In this document: piece by piece, positions 36,213-46,350 of the stretch | Layout: the number at the start of each line of letters is the position of its first letter | How positions within the stretch are numbered: the stretch's first letter is position 1 | NCBI RefSeq assembly: GCF_000517405.1 | Contig: NZ_CP006568.1 | Coordinates: 3,348,001-3,412,000 of the forward strand | Length of the DNA stretch: 64,000 bases | Direction: 5' to 3' | Origin: Candidatus Sodalis pierantonius str. SOPE | Lineage (GTDB): Bacteria; Pseudomonadota; Gammaproteobacteria; Enterobacterales; Enterobacteriaceae | Translations under genes and position numbers: made by a program | The notes under the pieces: generated by a model | What the model was told of the DNA's origin: nothing | The model's database searches: none | The model's input: only the letters and a program-made list of their open reading frames with translations

Positions 36213-37402
36213 TTGAGCCTGACCAGTATGTAACGCCGCGGCCTCGCGCTATTTCTCTTTTTCTTTATGCCCGGACTCTGTATGGCCTCCTGGGTAACCC
36301 GCACGCCCGCCATTCGCGACCGCCTGCACGCTTCCACCGCCGAAATGAGCATGGTGCTGTTTGGCCTATCGCTGGGCTCGATGGGCGGCATACTCAGTTC
36401 CGGCTGGCTGACCCGCCGCCTCGGTACCCGACCGGTCATTATTACCGGCATAGCGATGGTGACGGCCGCAATGCTTATCATTGCTTGCGGCGCGGCGCTC
36501 TCGCAGTCGGTGCTGGTCGCGGCCGGGCTGTTTTTCATCGGGGTCGGTATGGGCAGCGCCGAAGTGGCGATCAACATCGAAGGGGCGACCGTGGAGCGGC
36601 TGCTTGACCGCCCGGTGATGTCGATGCTGCACGGCTGCTATAGTCTGGGTACCCTGGCGGGCTCGGCGATCGGCATTGGTCTGACCGCCATGGATTTCCC
36701 TATTCAATGGCATTTACTGCTGATTGCGGGTATTGCGCTGCCGGCGGTGCCCTGGGGCTTGCGCTCAATTCCGGCCGGCACGGGTAAGGCGCAGGCAACA
36801 GTGGAAGGCCATCGGCGCAGCGGGTCGATGTTGAGAGTGATGAAAAACCGTCAGTTGTTGATGATAGGCGTCATCGTACTGGCGCTGGCGGAAGGCTCGG
36901 CCAGCGATTGGCTACCGCTATTGATGGTGGACGGGCATGGTTTCAACGCCACGTCCGGCTCGCTGATTTACGCCGGCTTTGCGCTGGCGATGACCGCCGG
37001 GCGATTTGGCGGCGGCATGTTCCAAATGCGGTTCGGGCGAGTCAATGTCGTGCGCGGCAGCGCGCTGCTGGGGGCCATGGGATTGGCGCTTATTATTTTC
37101 TCCAATAACGCGCTAGTGGCCGGCGGCGCGGTGGTGTTATGGGGACTGGGTGCCTCTCTCGGCTTTCCGCTCACGATCTCCGCCGCCGGCGACAGCGAGC
37201 ATTTTGCCGCGGAGCGCGTCAGTATCGTCGCCACGCTGGGCTATGTGGCGTTTTTGGTCGGCCCGCCGCTGCTGGGTTTCCTGGGCCAGCATTTCGGCCT
37301 GCGCTCGGCGATGGTCCTGGCGCCGGCGATGCGGGAATCTTCGGCGCAAGCCACGACGCGGCCATGACGGCAGACGGCAAAAGTCACGCTGTGGCAATAT
37401 AA
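36213..37402 (+). pseudogene. ybjJ: MFS transporter YbjJ, broken at both ends
   Basis: A 12-helix MFS protein matching E. coli YbjJ (LFLFFFMPGLCMASWVTRTPA, GSAEVAINIEGA, SDWLPLLMVDGHGFNATSGSL, GLGASLGFPLTISAA). A TTG at 36213 with CAGGAG upstream would be the start, but codon 7 is TAA (36231-36233). Near 37330 the frame shifts, so the last helix is read from another frame ending at TAA 37402. The promoter side is separated from rcdA by ISL3 copy B. Re-initiation inside helix 1 (ATG at 36267) would give a nearly complete protein, so some function cannot be excluded. Confidence 0.8.
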
Positions 37403-38051
37403 CCAATGCGACCCGCGGAATGGCGCGCGGCGTCAGCGCCTGCTAAAAAGCCTATTGGGCAGCAGCGGCGACGGTTTATGTATTGAACCGCCCTTTCACT
37501 GTGATTATGGTTACCATATTCACGTCGGCAAAAATGTCTATGCCAACGTCAATCTGGTGATCCTCGACTGCGCGCCGGTCACCCTGGGCGATAATGTCTT
37601 TATCGCGCCCAATGTTGGGATTTATACCGCAGGTCATCCGCTTGACGTGGCGCGCCGCAATCAGGGGTTAGAGTATGCTCTGCCGATCACTATCGGCAAT
37701 AACGTATGGATAGGCGGCGGCGTGACTATCTTACCAGGCGTCACCATCGGCGATAATACGGTTATTGGCGCCGGCAGTGTGGTTACGCGGGACATACCGG
37801 CGTCAGTTCTGGCGTTCGGTTATCCCTGCCGAGTGTCGCGGCCGTTTAATCCGTCGTGGCTGGCCGGCGCCAAGGCGGCTTTCTGCCGACCCTCAGGGGC
37901 GCTGCGCCTGGGATCAACGCCGCCGCGGTCGTGGTTGACGGCGCCGCGGTCAGAATTGGCGCCACTGAGCTCGTGGTTGGCGCCCCCGCGGCGGGATAAC
38001 GCGCCTTTCGCGCCGTGCTGCGGGGAAAGCGGTTCACCGCTTTCCGACTGA
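37389..38051 (+). pseudogene. maa: Maltose O-acetyltransferase-like, 5'-truncated
   Basis: Left-handed beta-helix acetyltransferase of the LacA/Maa group. The frame contains EPPFHCDYGYHIHVGKN, IYTAGHPLDVARRNQG, and hexapeptide repeats (TIGNNVWIGGGVTILPGVTIG). The catalytic His is in TAGHPLD. Homology begins at about LWQYNQCDP; the N-terminal 30-40 residues are missing and the frame runs back into a TGA within the ybjJ tail. After GYPCRVSRPF the C-terminus is a long low-complexity extension overlapping the bactofilin gene on the other strand. A TTG at 37455 could start a fragment only. Confidence 0.7.
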
Positions 38052-38608
38052 CCGACAAATTGCCCGCCGCGCTGTATCGTCATACCGGCGCAGCGGCTGA
38101 CGCCGTGCAGCTCGCCGTGCTCCAGGATGTCCAGCGTGGTGGCGCAACAGGTGCCTTCCACCTTGCCATCGATGATGATCTCGGGCGCCAGCAACTCCCC
38201 CTCCACCTCGCCGGCATGCATCACATGAATGGCCCCCTCTTTGGCGCGAATATTGCCGGTAATTTTGCCCCAGATATGAATATCGCCCTCAATGTCGATA
38301 TCGCCGGTAAACACGGCGCTTTTGGCTATCAGCGTCGCGCGCTATTTTTCCACCCGCTGAGAAGCGCCCGCGGGCGCGGGCTCCGGCGGGAGCGGCGCTT
38401 GCGCAGGCATTTTTTTTCCAAACATCTTCCGGTTTTCCACCCTCGTTTTGACAAAATACAGGACCAACAGACCCAGTGCGGCAGATGCTGCCGCTGCGCA
38501 CAACAGCGTTCTGTTCATAAGATACGCCGCCAGCGCCAGGATCCACCCCGTCCAGGCGCCATTCAGCCACAGGCCGTCCGGGTAGCGTTGTTGTGTTTTT
38601 TTGTTCAT
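37820..38608 (-). pseudogene. Membrane bactofilin-like protein, amber-interrupted
   Basis: The ATG at 38608 opens MNKKTQQRYPDGLWLNGAW, two close membrane helices (about 20-53) and a linker MFGKKMPAQAPLPPEPAP. A TAG at 38342-38344 follows residue 88. The same frame then continues with a bactofilin domain (VFTGDIDIEGDIHIWGKI, GAIHVMHAGEVEGELLAP, IIIDGKVEG), whose beta-helix repeats are clear. After GGQFVGQSESGE comes a repetitive Arg/Gly/Asn/Asp-rich tail to 37820. Bactofilins form cytoskeletal filaments. Read through, the protein would be about 262 residues. Confidence 0.7.
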
Positions 38609-39064
38609 TCCCCTTGTTTCCAGCACCGCGCCGGCCCCGACGCGAATATCGCTGGCGGTCATCAATGCGGTGCGGATAAGCGTTTTCACGGCATCCCGTT
38701 GCGTCGCCAGCGCCATACTGGGCACGCCGGGATGCGCGGCCGCCATCTCCGGCAAATAAGGCAAATGGACAAAACCGCCGCGCATGGGGGCTTGCCGGCT
38801 GGCGATATAGTGGCACAGGCCGTAAAAAATCGCGTTGCAGTTATAGGTGCCGGCGGTTTGGGAAACAGAAGCGGGAATGCCCTCCCGGCGCAGCGCCTGC
38901 ACCATGGCTTTAATCGGCAGCGTGGTAAAATAGCCGGCAGGCCCCTCTGGAAAAACCGGCTCATCCACCGGCTGCTGGCCGTCAAGCCTGCGCGCAACTT
39001 CCCATGAAGGATTCAGGCTTTCGCCATCAAAAGGTTCAATACCGGTTACGAGTACCACTGACAT
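38609..39064 (-). pseudogene. pcp: Pyrrolidone-carboxylate peptidase, internal deletion
   Basis: Removes N-terminal pyroglutamate. The ATG at 39064 gives SVVLVTGIEPFDGESLNPSWEVARRLDG, but the next residues QQPVDEPVFPEGPAG match E. coli position about 98. About 70 residues are missing in frame (junction near 38977), including the active-site Glu80 region. The catalytic Cys (QTAGTYNCNAIFYGL) and His (AAAHPGVPSM) remain. There is no stop before the bactofilin ATG: the frame runs straight through, fusing the two. The deleted enzyme cannot be catalytic as known. Confidence 0.85.
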
Positions 39065-39158
39065 GGCTTCTTCTCCCTTATTTAGCGTTATGGCGGGATG
39101 ATAGCCAAAGCGCAGGCAATTCTTGAAATGGATAAACGCTATTCCTATTATTGATGCC

Positions 39159-40099
39159 ATGAATCTTGCCTCCGTCGATCTTAACTTGCTGGTGGTGTTT
39201 GAGGCCCTGTATGAAACGGGGAATGTCACCCTGGCCGGTAAACGGCTCAACCGCGCGCAGCCGTCGGTAAGCAATGCGCTGGGCCGCCTGCGCCTGATGT
39301 TTCAAGACGAGCTGTTTGTTCGCACCGCCGGCGGCATGGTGCCGACCGAAAAAGCGCGGACGCTGATACCGGCCATTGTCGCCATTCTTGATCAGGTGCG
39401 CGAGACCCTGGACAGAGATAGCGTATTCGATCCCGATCGGGCCCAGGGCCGACGTTTCACGCTGGCCGCCAGCGACTATGCCGATATCGTGCTGGTGCCC
39501 CATATTGTGCGTCACCTGCGCCGGCTGGCGCCCGGCATCGATTTGCGCTTGTGTTCGCTGGATCGGGAGCGCATTTACGCCCAGTTGGATAACGCGCAGG
39601 TGGATATCGCCATCGGCGGCCATTTGACGCCGCCGAAACGTATGCGGGTGGTGCCACTGTATAGCGAAGACTTCGTCTGCATCGCCGATCGCGCCACGCT
39701 ACCCGCCGGATCTCGGGACGCCCCTCCCGGAACGCTAACGCTGCAAACCTATTTGCAGCGGCCCCACGCGCTGTTCGTTCCGAGCAATGACGGTTCACGG
39801 CGCGGGGTTATCGACCAGAAGCTCGCGGCCATGGGCTTATCGCGGCAACGTTCTCCCACATCGTAGCGCTGCCGCAGGCCGTAAGCGGCACCGACCTCAT
39901 CGCCACGTTGGCCGGGCGAGTGGCTCGACAACTGCTTACCGATCCGCTGCGAATACTGGCTTTGCCGGCGGAACTGGCGGATACCGCTTTCAGCATTGAT
40001 ATGGTCAGCGGCCGCGGCGATAGCGCAAGCCGATGGCTAGCGCAACAACTCCTGCTGGCGGTGCGGCAAGTGCAGGCTGAGGAAAACAACCAGGGTTGA
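39159..40099 (+). pseudogene. LysR-family regulator, frameshifted
   Basis: ATG 39159 gives MNLASVDLNLLVVFEALYETG with a typical LysR HTH (AGKRLNRAQPSVSNALGRLR) and the effector domain DIVLVPHIVRHLRRLAPGIDL. After MGLSR near 39846 the frame shifts, and the C-terminal part (SHIVALPQAV, ADTAFSIDMVSGRGDSASRWL) continues in another frame to 40099. The pattern fits loss of about 10 bp between two CGG triplets. It is divergent from pcp, which it may once have regulated. Confidence 0.82.
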
Positions 40100-40235
40100 G
40101 CGGTGGCTACATGCAAAGTTAGCCCGACACGGGCTGACGGCTAACTGATGCCGCAGCAAAGCGGCGCGCATCCTGATACACTAAGGCAATAGCGCAAGAT
40201 GACATCGGTTAGAAGCCGGATAGGGATCGGATAAC

Positions 40236-40598
40236 ATGAAAGAACAGGAAAAAGCGGAAATCAAACGGCTCAGCGACCGGCTGGATGCCCTGAACCATAA
40301 AGAGCCAAACGTCATTCAGCAGGGCGATCCTGAGCAATTGGCGCAGCACCATGAGGAAAAAGCGACGCTGGAAGCGGAAATTCACCGGCTGAAAAACCTG
40401 CGCGTCGCGAAGCTGAGCAAACAGACGCAGCAGCTACAAACGTTTTCATTCAGCCGGCCAATCAGCAAAAAAGAGCAGGCCGACATGGGCGCGCTGAAGA
40501 AAAAAGTTCGCGGTCTGGTGGTTGTGCACCCGATGATCGCCCTCGGCCGAGAAATGGGGCTGAAGGATGTCACCGGTTACGCCCGTAGCCCCTTTTAA
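40236..40598 (+). CDS. yibL: Ribosome-associated protein YibL
   Basis: 120 residues, same length as E. coli YibL, beginning MKEQEKAEIKRLSDRLDAL and ending with the conserved GLVVVHPMIALGREMGLKDVTGY. The N-terminal 60 residues are charged and predicted coiled coil. E. coli YibL is found with ribosomal particles but its role is unclear. The gene is intact, 36 bp before ygjP, and both stand out as intact genes in a decayed neighbourhood. Confidence 0.93.
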   Translation: MKEQEKAEIKRLSDRLDALNHKEPNVIQQGDPEQLAQHHEEKATLEAEIHRLKNLRVAKLSKQTQQLQTFSFSRPISKKEQADMGALKKKVRGLVVVHPMIALGREMGLKDVTGYARSPF

Positions 40599-40633
40599 GC
40601 GGCAGCTTTCCTCACCGGCATGACGACAGCGCA

Positions 40634-41146
40634 ATGAACGATCTGCCTTACCTAAACGGTTATCCCGCCGACCTGGTCGAGCGCGTCCGCCGCCTGATGG
40701 CGCAGGACCGGCTCGGCCCTTGGCTTGAAAGCCAATATCCAACCCACCACGCTATTCAGACGGACAAAGCGCTGTACCAATACGTCAGCGAACTGAAACA
40801 GCGTTATCTGAAAAACACCGCCGCTCTCTCCAAGGTGTATTTCGATAATCGGCAGAATCCCGTTAAAGGAACGTTGGGTACCAACACCTTTGTCTCCCGT
40901 CCCCAGGGCGGCAAACTTAAAAGTAAAAACGAAATCCGCATCACCGCGTTGTTTCGCGCCGCTCCAGAGGCGTTTCTCAGGATGATCGTGATACACGAGC
41001 TGGCCCATTTAAAAGAGAAGGAGCATAACAAGTCCTTTTATCAATTATGCTGCCATATGGACCCCCGCTATCATCAATGGGAATTTGATATGCGCGTCTG
41101 GCTCACCTGGCGCGAACACGCATCATCGCGCGCCGAAGGGCAATAG
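40634..41146 (+). CDS. ygjP: YgjP-like zinc metallohydrolase
   Basis: 170 residues, aligning throughout with E. coli YgjP. The metal site is HELAHLKEKEHNKSF (HExxH plus downstream His), typical of the WLM/DUF45 group. E. coli YgjP has been reported to hydrolyse UTP; protease activity is only inferred from the fold. The start ATG 40634 fits MNDLPYLNGYPADLVERVRRL. Intact. Confidence 0.92.
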   Translation: MNDLPYLNGYPADLVERVRRLMAQDRLGPWLESQYPTHHAIQTDKALYQYVSELKQRYLKNTAALSKVYFDNRQNPVKGTLGTNTFVSRPQGGKLKSKNEIRITALFRAAPEAFLRMIVIHELAHLKEKEHNKSFYQLCCHMDPRYHQWEFDMRVWLTWREHASSRAEGQ

Positions 41147-41837
41147 CGCCGCGACGGTCATGCGTGCGTCAGCCGCACCAAAGAGAAACCATATCCCCCC
41201 TCTTTTGCCGATCCTGATCGCGCGCGGCCGCAGCCGATTTCCGGCCCGAGGTAAGCACGAGATTACCCGAAGCCAGGCGCTTAGGGCTTAGGGCTTAGGG
41301 CTTAGGGCTTAGGGAAGCAAAACCGGCACCGGGGACGGCGCCAAATGCACCCGGCGCTGCCACCGGTTCGATGATATGAAATGCGCATCGCCGCGCCCGA
41401 TGACACCTGATGCTTATCACAGACCCGGTAGTATCAGACGCAAGCAACAGCGCTAATTAACGTCTGCCCCTGTTTAACGGGTACGCCAGACTTTAATTAA
41501 CAACCCCGATCAATATTCCCCGACCCAGACGTTAATCGCAGGCTTATGGCGCCTGCTTCCTGAGCGATTAATATCATCAACCTTTCTCGGAAAATTATAT
41601 TATCCGCCACGACTGAGATGAAAAATGTGATTATCTCTGATGGTTCATACGTGCTGAGATTAAAGCATATAATTGCCTGTTTGAGAAATATGCCCTGTGA
41701 TACTTATTACCCTATTGTAATAAGTCCGGCGATACAGCTTGGTGTGAGATCACGCTTACATCATAGCGTCCAATAATATCCAGCCGCCTTCAATCTCATA
41801 TTTAAAAACTGTCAATCTCATTTATTGAGGGGGGAAA
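41147..41837. other. AT-rich intergenic region with microsatellite
   Basis: About 690 bp without a recognisable gene. The first 150 bp are GC-rich. From about 41440 the base composition becomes clearly more AT-rich than the neighbours (TTATATTATCCG, AATAATATCC) up to the start of the next gene, suggesting acquired DNA or a complex promoter. It includes the CTTAGGG repeats annotated separately. Confidence 0.5.
41280..41314. repeat. Five perfect CTTAGGG heptamers
   Basis: Uninterrupted 7-bp tandem repeat, five copies, noncoding. Such short arrays mutate in copy number and could serve as a strain marker. Confidence 0.9.
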
Positions 41838-43182
41838 ATGCCATTATCTTCGATAGCACCGTCTGCTATTGCCTATCGCCGCACACATGTCGAATCTGCA
41901 TCTGAAGAGAACACAACCCTGCTCGGTATGCAAACGCGCCATGCCGGCAATATTACCCTCACTAGCGCCGCAAGCGGGTCGGGCGCCAAACAACCGGAAA
42001 CGACGGCGAACGAAGCCGGGCGCAGCGAGGATGCCCCGCTCTGTACCGCAACGATACCTTGGAAACAGGCGCTGACCACGGCAAGAACGGTTGCGGACAA
42101 CGCTCAGAAGCAGCCGTTCACGCTTGCCGTCGCAGGCGCGAGCCCCCCACCGACACCGCTGGAACGGTACGTTTCACGCCCGGCGCGGAGAATGTGGTTA
42201 TTTCATCAACGGCCTTGGGGGAAGATACGGGTGAGCCCGAATTATCCCCGGCTGAACGCCGTCTGCGAAATGTTCTCCGACCGGTGCTACGCTGCGTCCT
42301 TTCCGTGGGGATCCCCACCTGCGCCAGGGAGCTAGTACGCTTTGGCGTCCTCAGTGACCTGGGTGACGAATACCTTCCCGCGCTAAAAATAGCAGGATGT
42401 TGCGCCTCGCTACTGCCGTTCATTATCCAGAGCGGCGGACTGGGCCTTGATTATTTTCTTCAACGCTCAACCCCGACAAGCGTTTTAACGCGGGTGGCCG
42501 GGATGGTATTGGTGGCCTGGTCAAGTTATCAATTATGGGTCAGTGACCGTTTGACTGCCGTGGCGCTGGCACTGATTGCCGCTGAGTTTGTCTATGTCTT
42601 ATCCAGGGATATTATCCAATTCTTTTTACTGCTGGTTGATAATAATAGCGAGCAGCTAAGCTTGAGAACGACGTTGCTTGCCGCGGGCATTTACGGGATA
42701 AATCAAATTCTGGTCGATATATTGATGAGCGTTAGCGCCGCCGCTCTGGCGAATCATACCAATATCGTGGCGGCGAATGCTATCGCGCGCCCGGTGGTCA
42801 ATATTCTCGGCGAGGTGGCTGATGAACTAACCTACCGCTATATCTTGATCTTGAGGCCATGAACACGGAGGATGATGAGCTTGAAATTGGGATGCAGTGG
42901 CGACGGCGTGAAGATATCACCCTCAAAACCATCGTTATAGCATTTTTTACCACTCTGGCCGCACGGGCAACGTTATTTAGCTTAGCCTTTGGGTACGTCG
43001 AATTACTTGCCTCAGATGACATCACCGCGACATTTCTGATAGGCCTGATGTCCGTTGTAGGATATGTGCTTTTTATCGGCAATCACGCCCATAGCCCGGA
43101 GCCGGTCGCCGCGCCCGCGGAAGACGATCCTTCCGCCGCCGATGGAACGCTGCCGGCCGCCGTTGCGCTCATGCCGCTCTGA
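41838..43182 (+). pseudogene. Unrecognised multi-helix membrane protein, two frameshifts
   Basis: A strong GAGGGGGG lies just before ATG 41838. The first about 105 residues are Ser/Thr/Ala-rich and hydrophilic (MPLSSIAPSAIAYRRTHV, TSAASGSGAKQPE). The sense then passes to a second frame near 42150 (RFTPGAENVVISSTALGED, ALKIAGCCASLLPFIIQ, VAGMVLVAWSSYQLWV, ALALIAAEFVYVL). It passes to a third frame near 42840 (YLDLEAMNTEDDELEIG, IVIAFFTTLAA, GLMSVVGYVLFIGN), ending at 43182. Joined, it would be about 445 residues with at least five hydrophobic segments after a polar N-terminus. The layout is reminiscent of type III secreted membrane-inserting proteins, but I recognise no family and that is speculation. 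Confidence 0.5.
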
Positions 43183-43254
43183 CCGCGCGGCAACACACCC
43201 GCGCGGCGAACGGCTCAGGAGCGTTAGACGCGGTAAGGGAGCGAAAAGCGCGCC

Positions 43255-44468
43255 CTATTCGCGCTGGGCGCCGACACTGCCGCTGATGGTCAGCCCCCGC
43301 GTTTCTCGGCCAAACGACACCAGAATCGCTATCAATATCGCCACGGTTCCCGCCACCAGCGCCATGGCCAGACCGTAATTGTTACCGTGCGACTCGGCGA
43401 CCGTGGCCTGCAGCGTGGCGTTCACCGACGCCAATAAATTCCCCAGTTGGTAGACAAATCCAGGCAGCACCGCGCGCGAGTTGGCGGGTACCAGTTCCGT
43501 AAGATAGCTGGGGATAACGCCCCAGGCGCCCTGCACCATAAACTGCATCAGAAACGCGCCGATGCCGATGGTGAGAGAGCTAGAGGAAAATGTACACAGC
43601 GGCAGCACCGGCAATGCCAACAATGAAGCGGTGATCATGGCTTTTTTACGGCCGATGCGTTCCGATAAAGAACCAAAGGTGATCCCCCCCAGCATGGCGG
43701 CGATGTTATAGCCGATGGCGATAAGGCTGACGGTATGGGGATCAAAACCGTGTTGTACTTTCAAGAAGGTGGGATACAGGTCCTGCTTACCGTGGCTGAA
43801 AAAGTTGAAGCAGGCCATCAATACCACCAGGTAGACGCACAGCTTCCAGTGCATGCGGATCACCGGCAATAGCGCCACGCTCTCTTTGCGCTCACGAGCC
43901 GCCAGCCACACCGGCGATTCCGGCACCTTGAAATAGATAAACGGCAGCAGCAGCACCGGCAGCGCCCCGATAAAAAACATACCGCGCCAGCCGACCAGCG
44001 CATAAAACAGTCCGTAGATAATTGATGCCAGTAAATAGCCGCCCGGGTAACCCGCCTGGAAAATACCGGACATCAGCCCGCGCGAACGATCGGGGATGGT
44101 TTCCATGGCAAGGGAGGATGCAACGCCCCAGATACCACCCATCGCGATGCCGTAGATAACCCTGAAGGCGATAAACAGCCCCAGCGTGGGCGACCAGGCC
44201 GAGAGCAGCTCAAATAATGAAAACATCAGGACATTGACCATTAATATCGGCCGGCGGCCGAATTTCTCCGCCAAACGTCCGAACAGCAGTGCCCCGATGG
44301 GCCGGACCGCCAACGTCAGCATAATGGAAATGGAAACATTGGCGATATCGGTATGAAACCAGCCAGCGAGGTCGCTGAGCACAAACACCAGAATAAAGAA
44401 ATCAAAGGCATCCAGCAGGCAAAGCAGGCGAACGCCACATTGCGCTGGGTCGCGGTCCAATTGAACAT
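43255..44468 (-). pseudogene. MFS carboxylate/sialate-type symporter, frameshifted
   Basis: Twelve-helix transporter of the sialate:H+ symporter-like MFS group (motifs AVRPIGALLFGRLAEKFGRRP, GIFQAGYPGGYLLAS, SLSERIGRKKAM). The natural start is ATG 44468 (MFNWTATQRNVAFACF). One base is missing near 44415, so the rest (LLDAFDFFILVFVLSDLAGW onward) is in another frame. That second frame is open upstream by chance. From helix 1 on, the frame is clean to 43255. Substrate not determinable. Confidence 0.75.
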
Positions 44469-45008
44469 AGATGTGATCCTGTGGTTCTGTAAGTAGGGTA
44501 CCGGTAACGAGGCGCAGCACTATAGAGAGGCGCGATTGGCAGGACGAGAACGGCACGCTCCAAGTGTCCGGTCGTGGAACCGGTGCTGATGTCATGTTTT
44601 GGCAGTGTTATCTATTTGTTTATAACATTTAATTATTAGTCAGCTAGATGAAAGTTGTTTCAAAGCTATGCAAAGGGTAAATCTCCATGTCCCGCGTAGG
44701 ACTATCCCGCCAGCGCGGACAGTCGTCAAAGGCGGATAATGAGATCGACGTCGGAAACAAAGAGGGGTACGACAAGGCATACGACACCCACGGTAGGGCG
44801 AATGATAGCTAGGGCGGGAGTGGCGTTCCCTGCGGCGGGTTATGCGCAGCATCAACAGGCCGCCGGGCAGAAGGAGGGCTTTGCCCGGCAAGCCGTTTGC
44901 CGGAAGTCACCGGCAGGCGCGCGACGGCGGCCGACATCGCCCGATAGGGGCAACAGTAGACGCGGGCGCTCCCGAGGGGTTAACGGGGGACATTGCCCAC
45001 CGCGCGGA
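44469..45008. other. Intergenic region, no gene seen
   Basis: About 540 bp between the MFS remnant and the YghA-like gene. There is a short AT-rich patch near 44610-44640. Open frames are short and compositionally random. Nothing recognisable. Confidence 0.4.
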
Positions 45009-45869
45009 TCAAATGATAGCGTTTCCTCCCGTTACCGCCACGTTGGCGCCGGAAATGTAGCTGGCTTCCTCGCTGGCCAGCATCACGTAGACCGGCGCAA
45101 GCTCCGCCGGCTGCCCTGCTCGTTTCATCGGGGTTTCGCCGCCAAACTGTTTTACCTGATCCACCGGCATCGAGGCGGGAATCAAGGGTGTCCAGATGGA
45201 GCCGGGCGCCACGGAATTGCAGCGGATGCCCTTCTCCGCCAGCGCCGTCGCCAGACTGCCAGTGAAACCGACGATGGCCGCCTTGGTGGTGGTATAGGCG
45301 ACGAACATCGCTTTCGGCCTGTCGGCATTGATTGATGCGGTATTGATAATGGCGCTGCCTTTTGGCATGTGCGCCAGCGCCGCTTTGGTAATATGGAACA
45401 TGGCGTAAACATTGGTTTTCATGGTGCGGTCAAACTCGTCGTCGGTAATGTCCACGACGGCTTCACGCAACTGCTGGAAAGCGGCGTTATTGACTAAAAT
45501 ATCGATACGGCCGAAAGATTGCATCGCCTGACGAACGATTTCCCGGCAATGCGCCGCATCGGTAATATCCCCCGCCACCAGCACCGCCTGCTGACCCGCC
45601 TCTTGCACCAAACGGGCCGTATCCTGAGCATCCTCATGCTCATCTAAATAAGCTATCACGACATCGGCTCCCTCGCGGGCATAGGCGATGGCGACCGCGC
45701 GACCAATACCGGAGTCGCCGCCGGTGATGATGGCTTTTTTGCCCGCCAGGCGTCCAGAGCCGCGGTAATGATCTTCGCCATGATCCGGGCGCGGATCCAT
45801 CGCTAAAAAAGAGCCGGGGAGGGACTGTTTTTGCTCCGGCAGTGGAGGAAAGGGATAATCAGACGACAT
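45009..45869 (-). CDS. yghA: YghA-like short-chain dehydrogenase
   Basis: 286 residues (E. coli YghA 294). Classical SDR: cofactor loop TGGDSGIGRAVAIAYAREGADV, NNAAFQQ, catalytic Ser in INTASINAD and Tyr/Lys in AYTTTKAAIVGF. The N-terminal extension (MSSDYPFPPLPEQKQSLPGS, then DHGEDHYRGSGRL) is typical of this stress-related subgroup. The upstream sequence has GGAGG and a very AT-rich promoter region (45880-45925). The true substrate is uncertain. Intact. Confidence 0.85.
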   Translation of the reverse strand: MSSDYPFPPLPEQKQSLPGSFLAMDPRPDHGEDHYRGSGRLAGKKAIITGGDSGIGRAVAIAYAREGADVVIAYLDEHEDAQDTARLVQEAGQQAVLVAGDITDAAHCREIVRQAMQSFGRIDILVNNAAFQQLREAVVDITDDEFDRTMKTNVYAMFHITKAALAHMPKGSAIINTASINADRPKAMFVAYTTTKAAIVGFTGSLATALAEKGIRCNSVAPGSIWTPLIPASMPVDQVKQFGGETPMKRAGQPAELAPVYVMLASEEASYISGANVAVTGGNAII

Positions 45870-46084
45870 GGGGCGCCTCCTTCAATTAATAAATAGTTAA
45901 TTAACTAATTAATTAAATAATGTTTGCCACATCGCTAAGCGTAGTTGAAAAAATGGCGCGGCGAGGGCCCAAAAGGGGCAGGAACATTGAAGGGGGGTTT
46001 ACTACCTATTGCCATTGGCGTAGGCCGGTTGATAGCCGCATCGGCGCAACGTCATGACTGAACCGCGCCGAAGCAGGCTGACGT

Positions 46085-46264
46085 TCAGCTCGGTTTCTTA
46101 CCTGGCGTCGGCGTCGGCTGCCCCTCGCGCCGACTCTCTTGCGCCGTGTCTTTTGCGGCTTGCGCCAGCGCGTCACGTTGTTGCTCCGTCAATTGCTCGC
46201 TTGCTTCATGCAGCTTGGCTAATCCTTCATCGATCGTCGTTTCTTCAGGCTTTTTTTCCGTCAT
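46085..46264 (-). CDS. Small hydrophilic protein, unknown
   Basis: 59 codons: MTEKKPEETTIDEGLAKLHE, then EQLTEQQRDALAQAAKD and a Pro/Lys tail. It is rich in Glu, Gln and Ala, helix-forming, with no membrane segment. It lies upstream of the YghA-like gene on the same strand. The ribosome-binding site is weak, and a start one codon earlier is possible. Likely real from its composition, but unproven. Confidence 0.4.
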   Translation of the reverse strand: MTEKKPEETTIDEGLAKLHEASEQLTEQQRDALAQAAKDTAQESRREGQPTPTPGKKPS

Positions 46265-46350
46265 CATAGGCCCCGATTGGCAAAAGAAAAGAAAGCGTCT
46301 GGCGCACGCCTAGCGCCCTACACTGACGGCGACGGGCGCGTTGCGGCCGA

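Noticed and set aside
44640..45008. Open frames between the MFS remnant and the YghA-like gene
   Set aside because: Short frames with random composition on both strands and no homology recognised.
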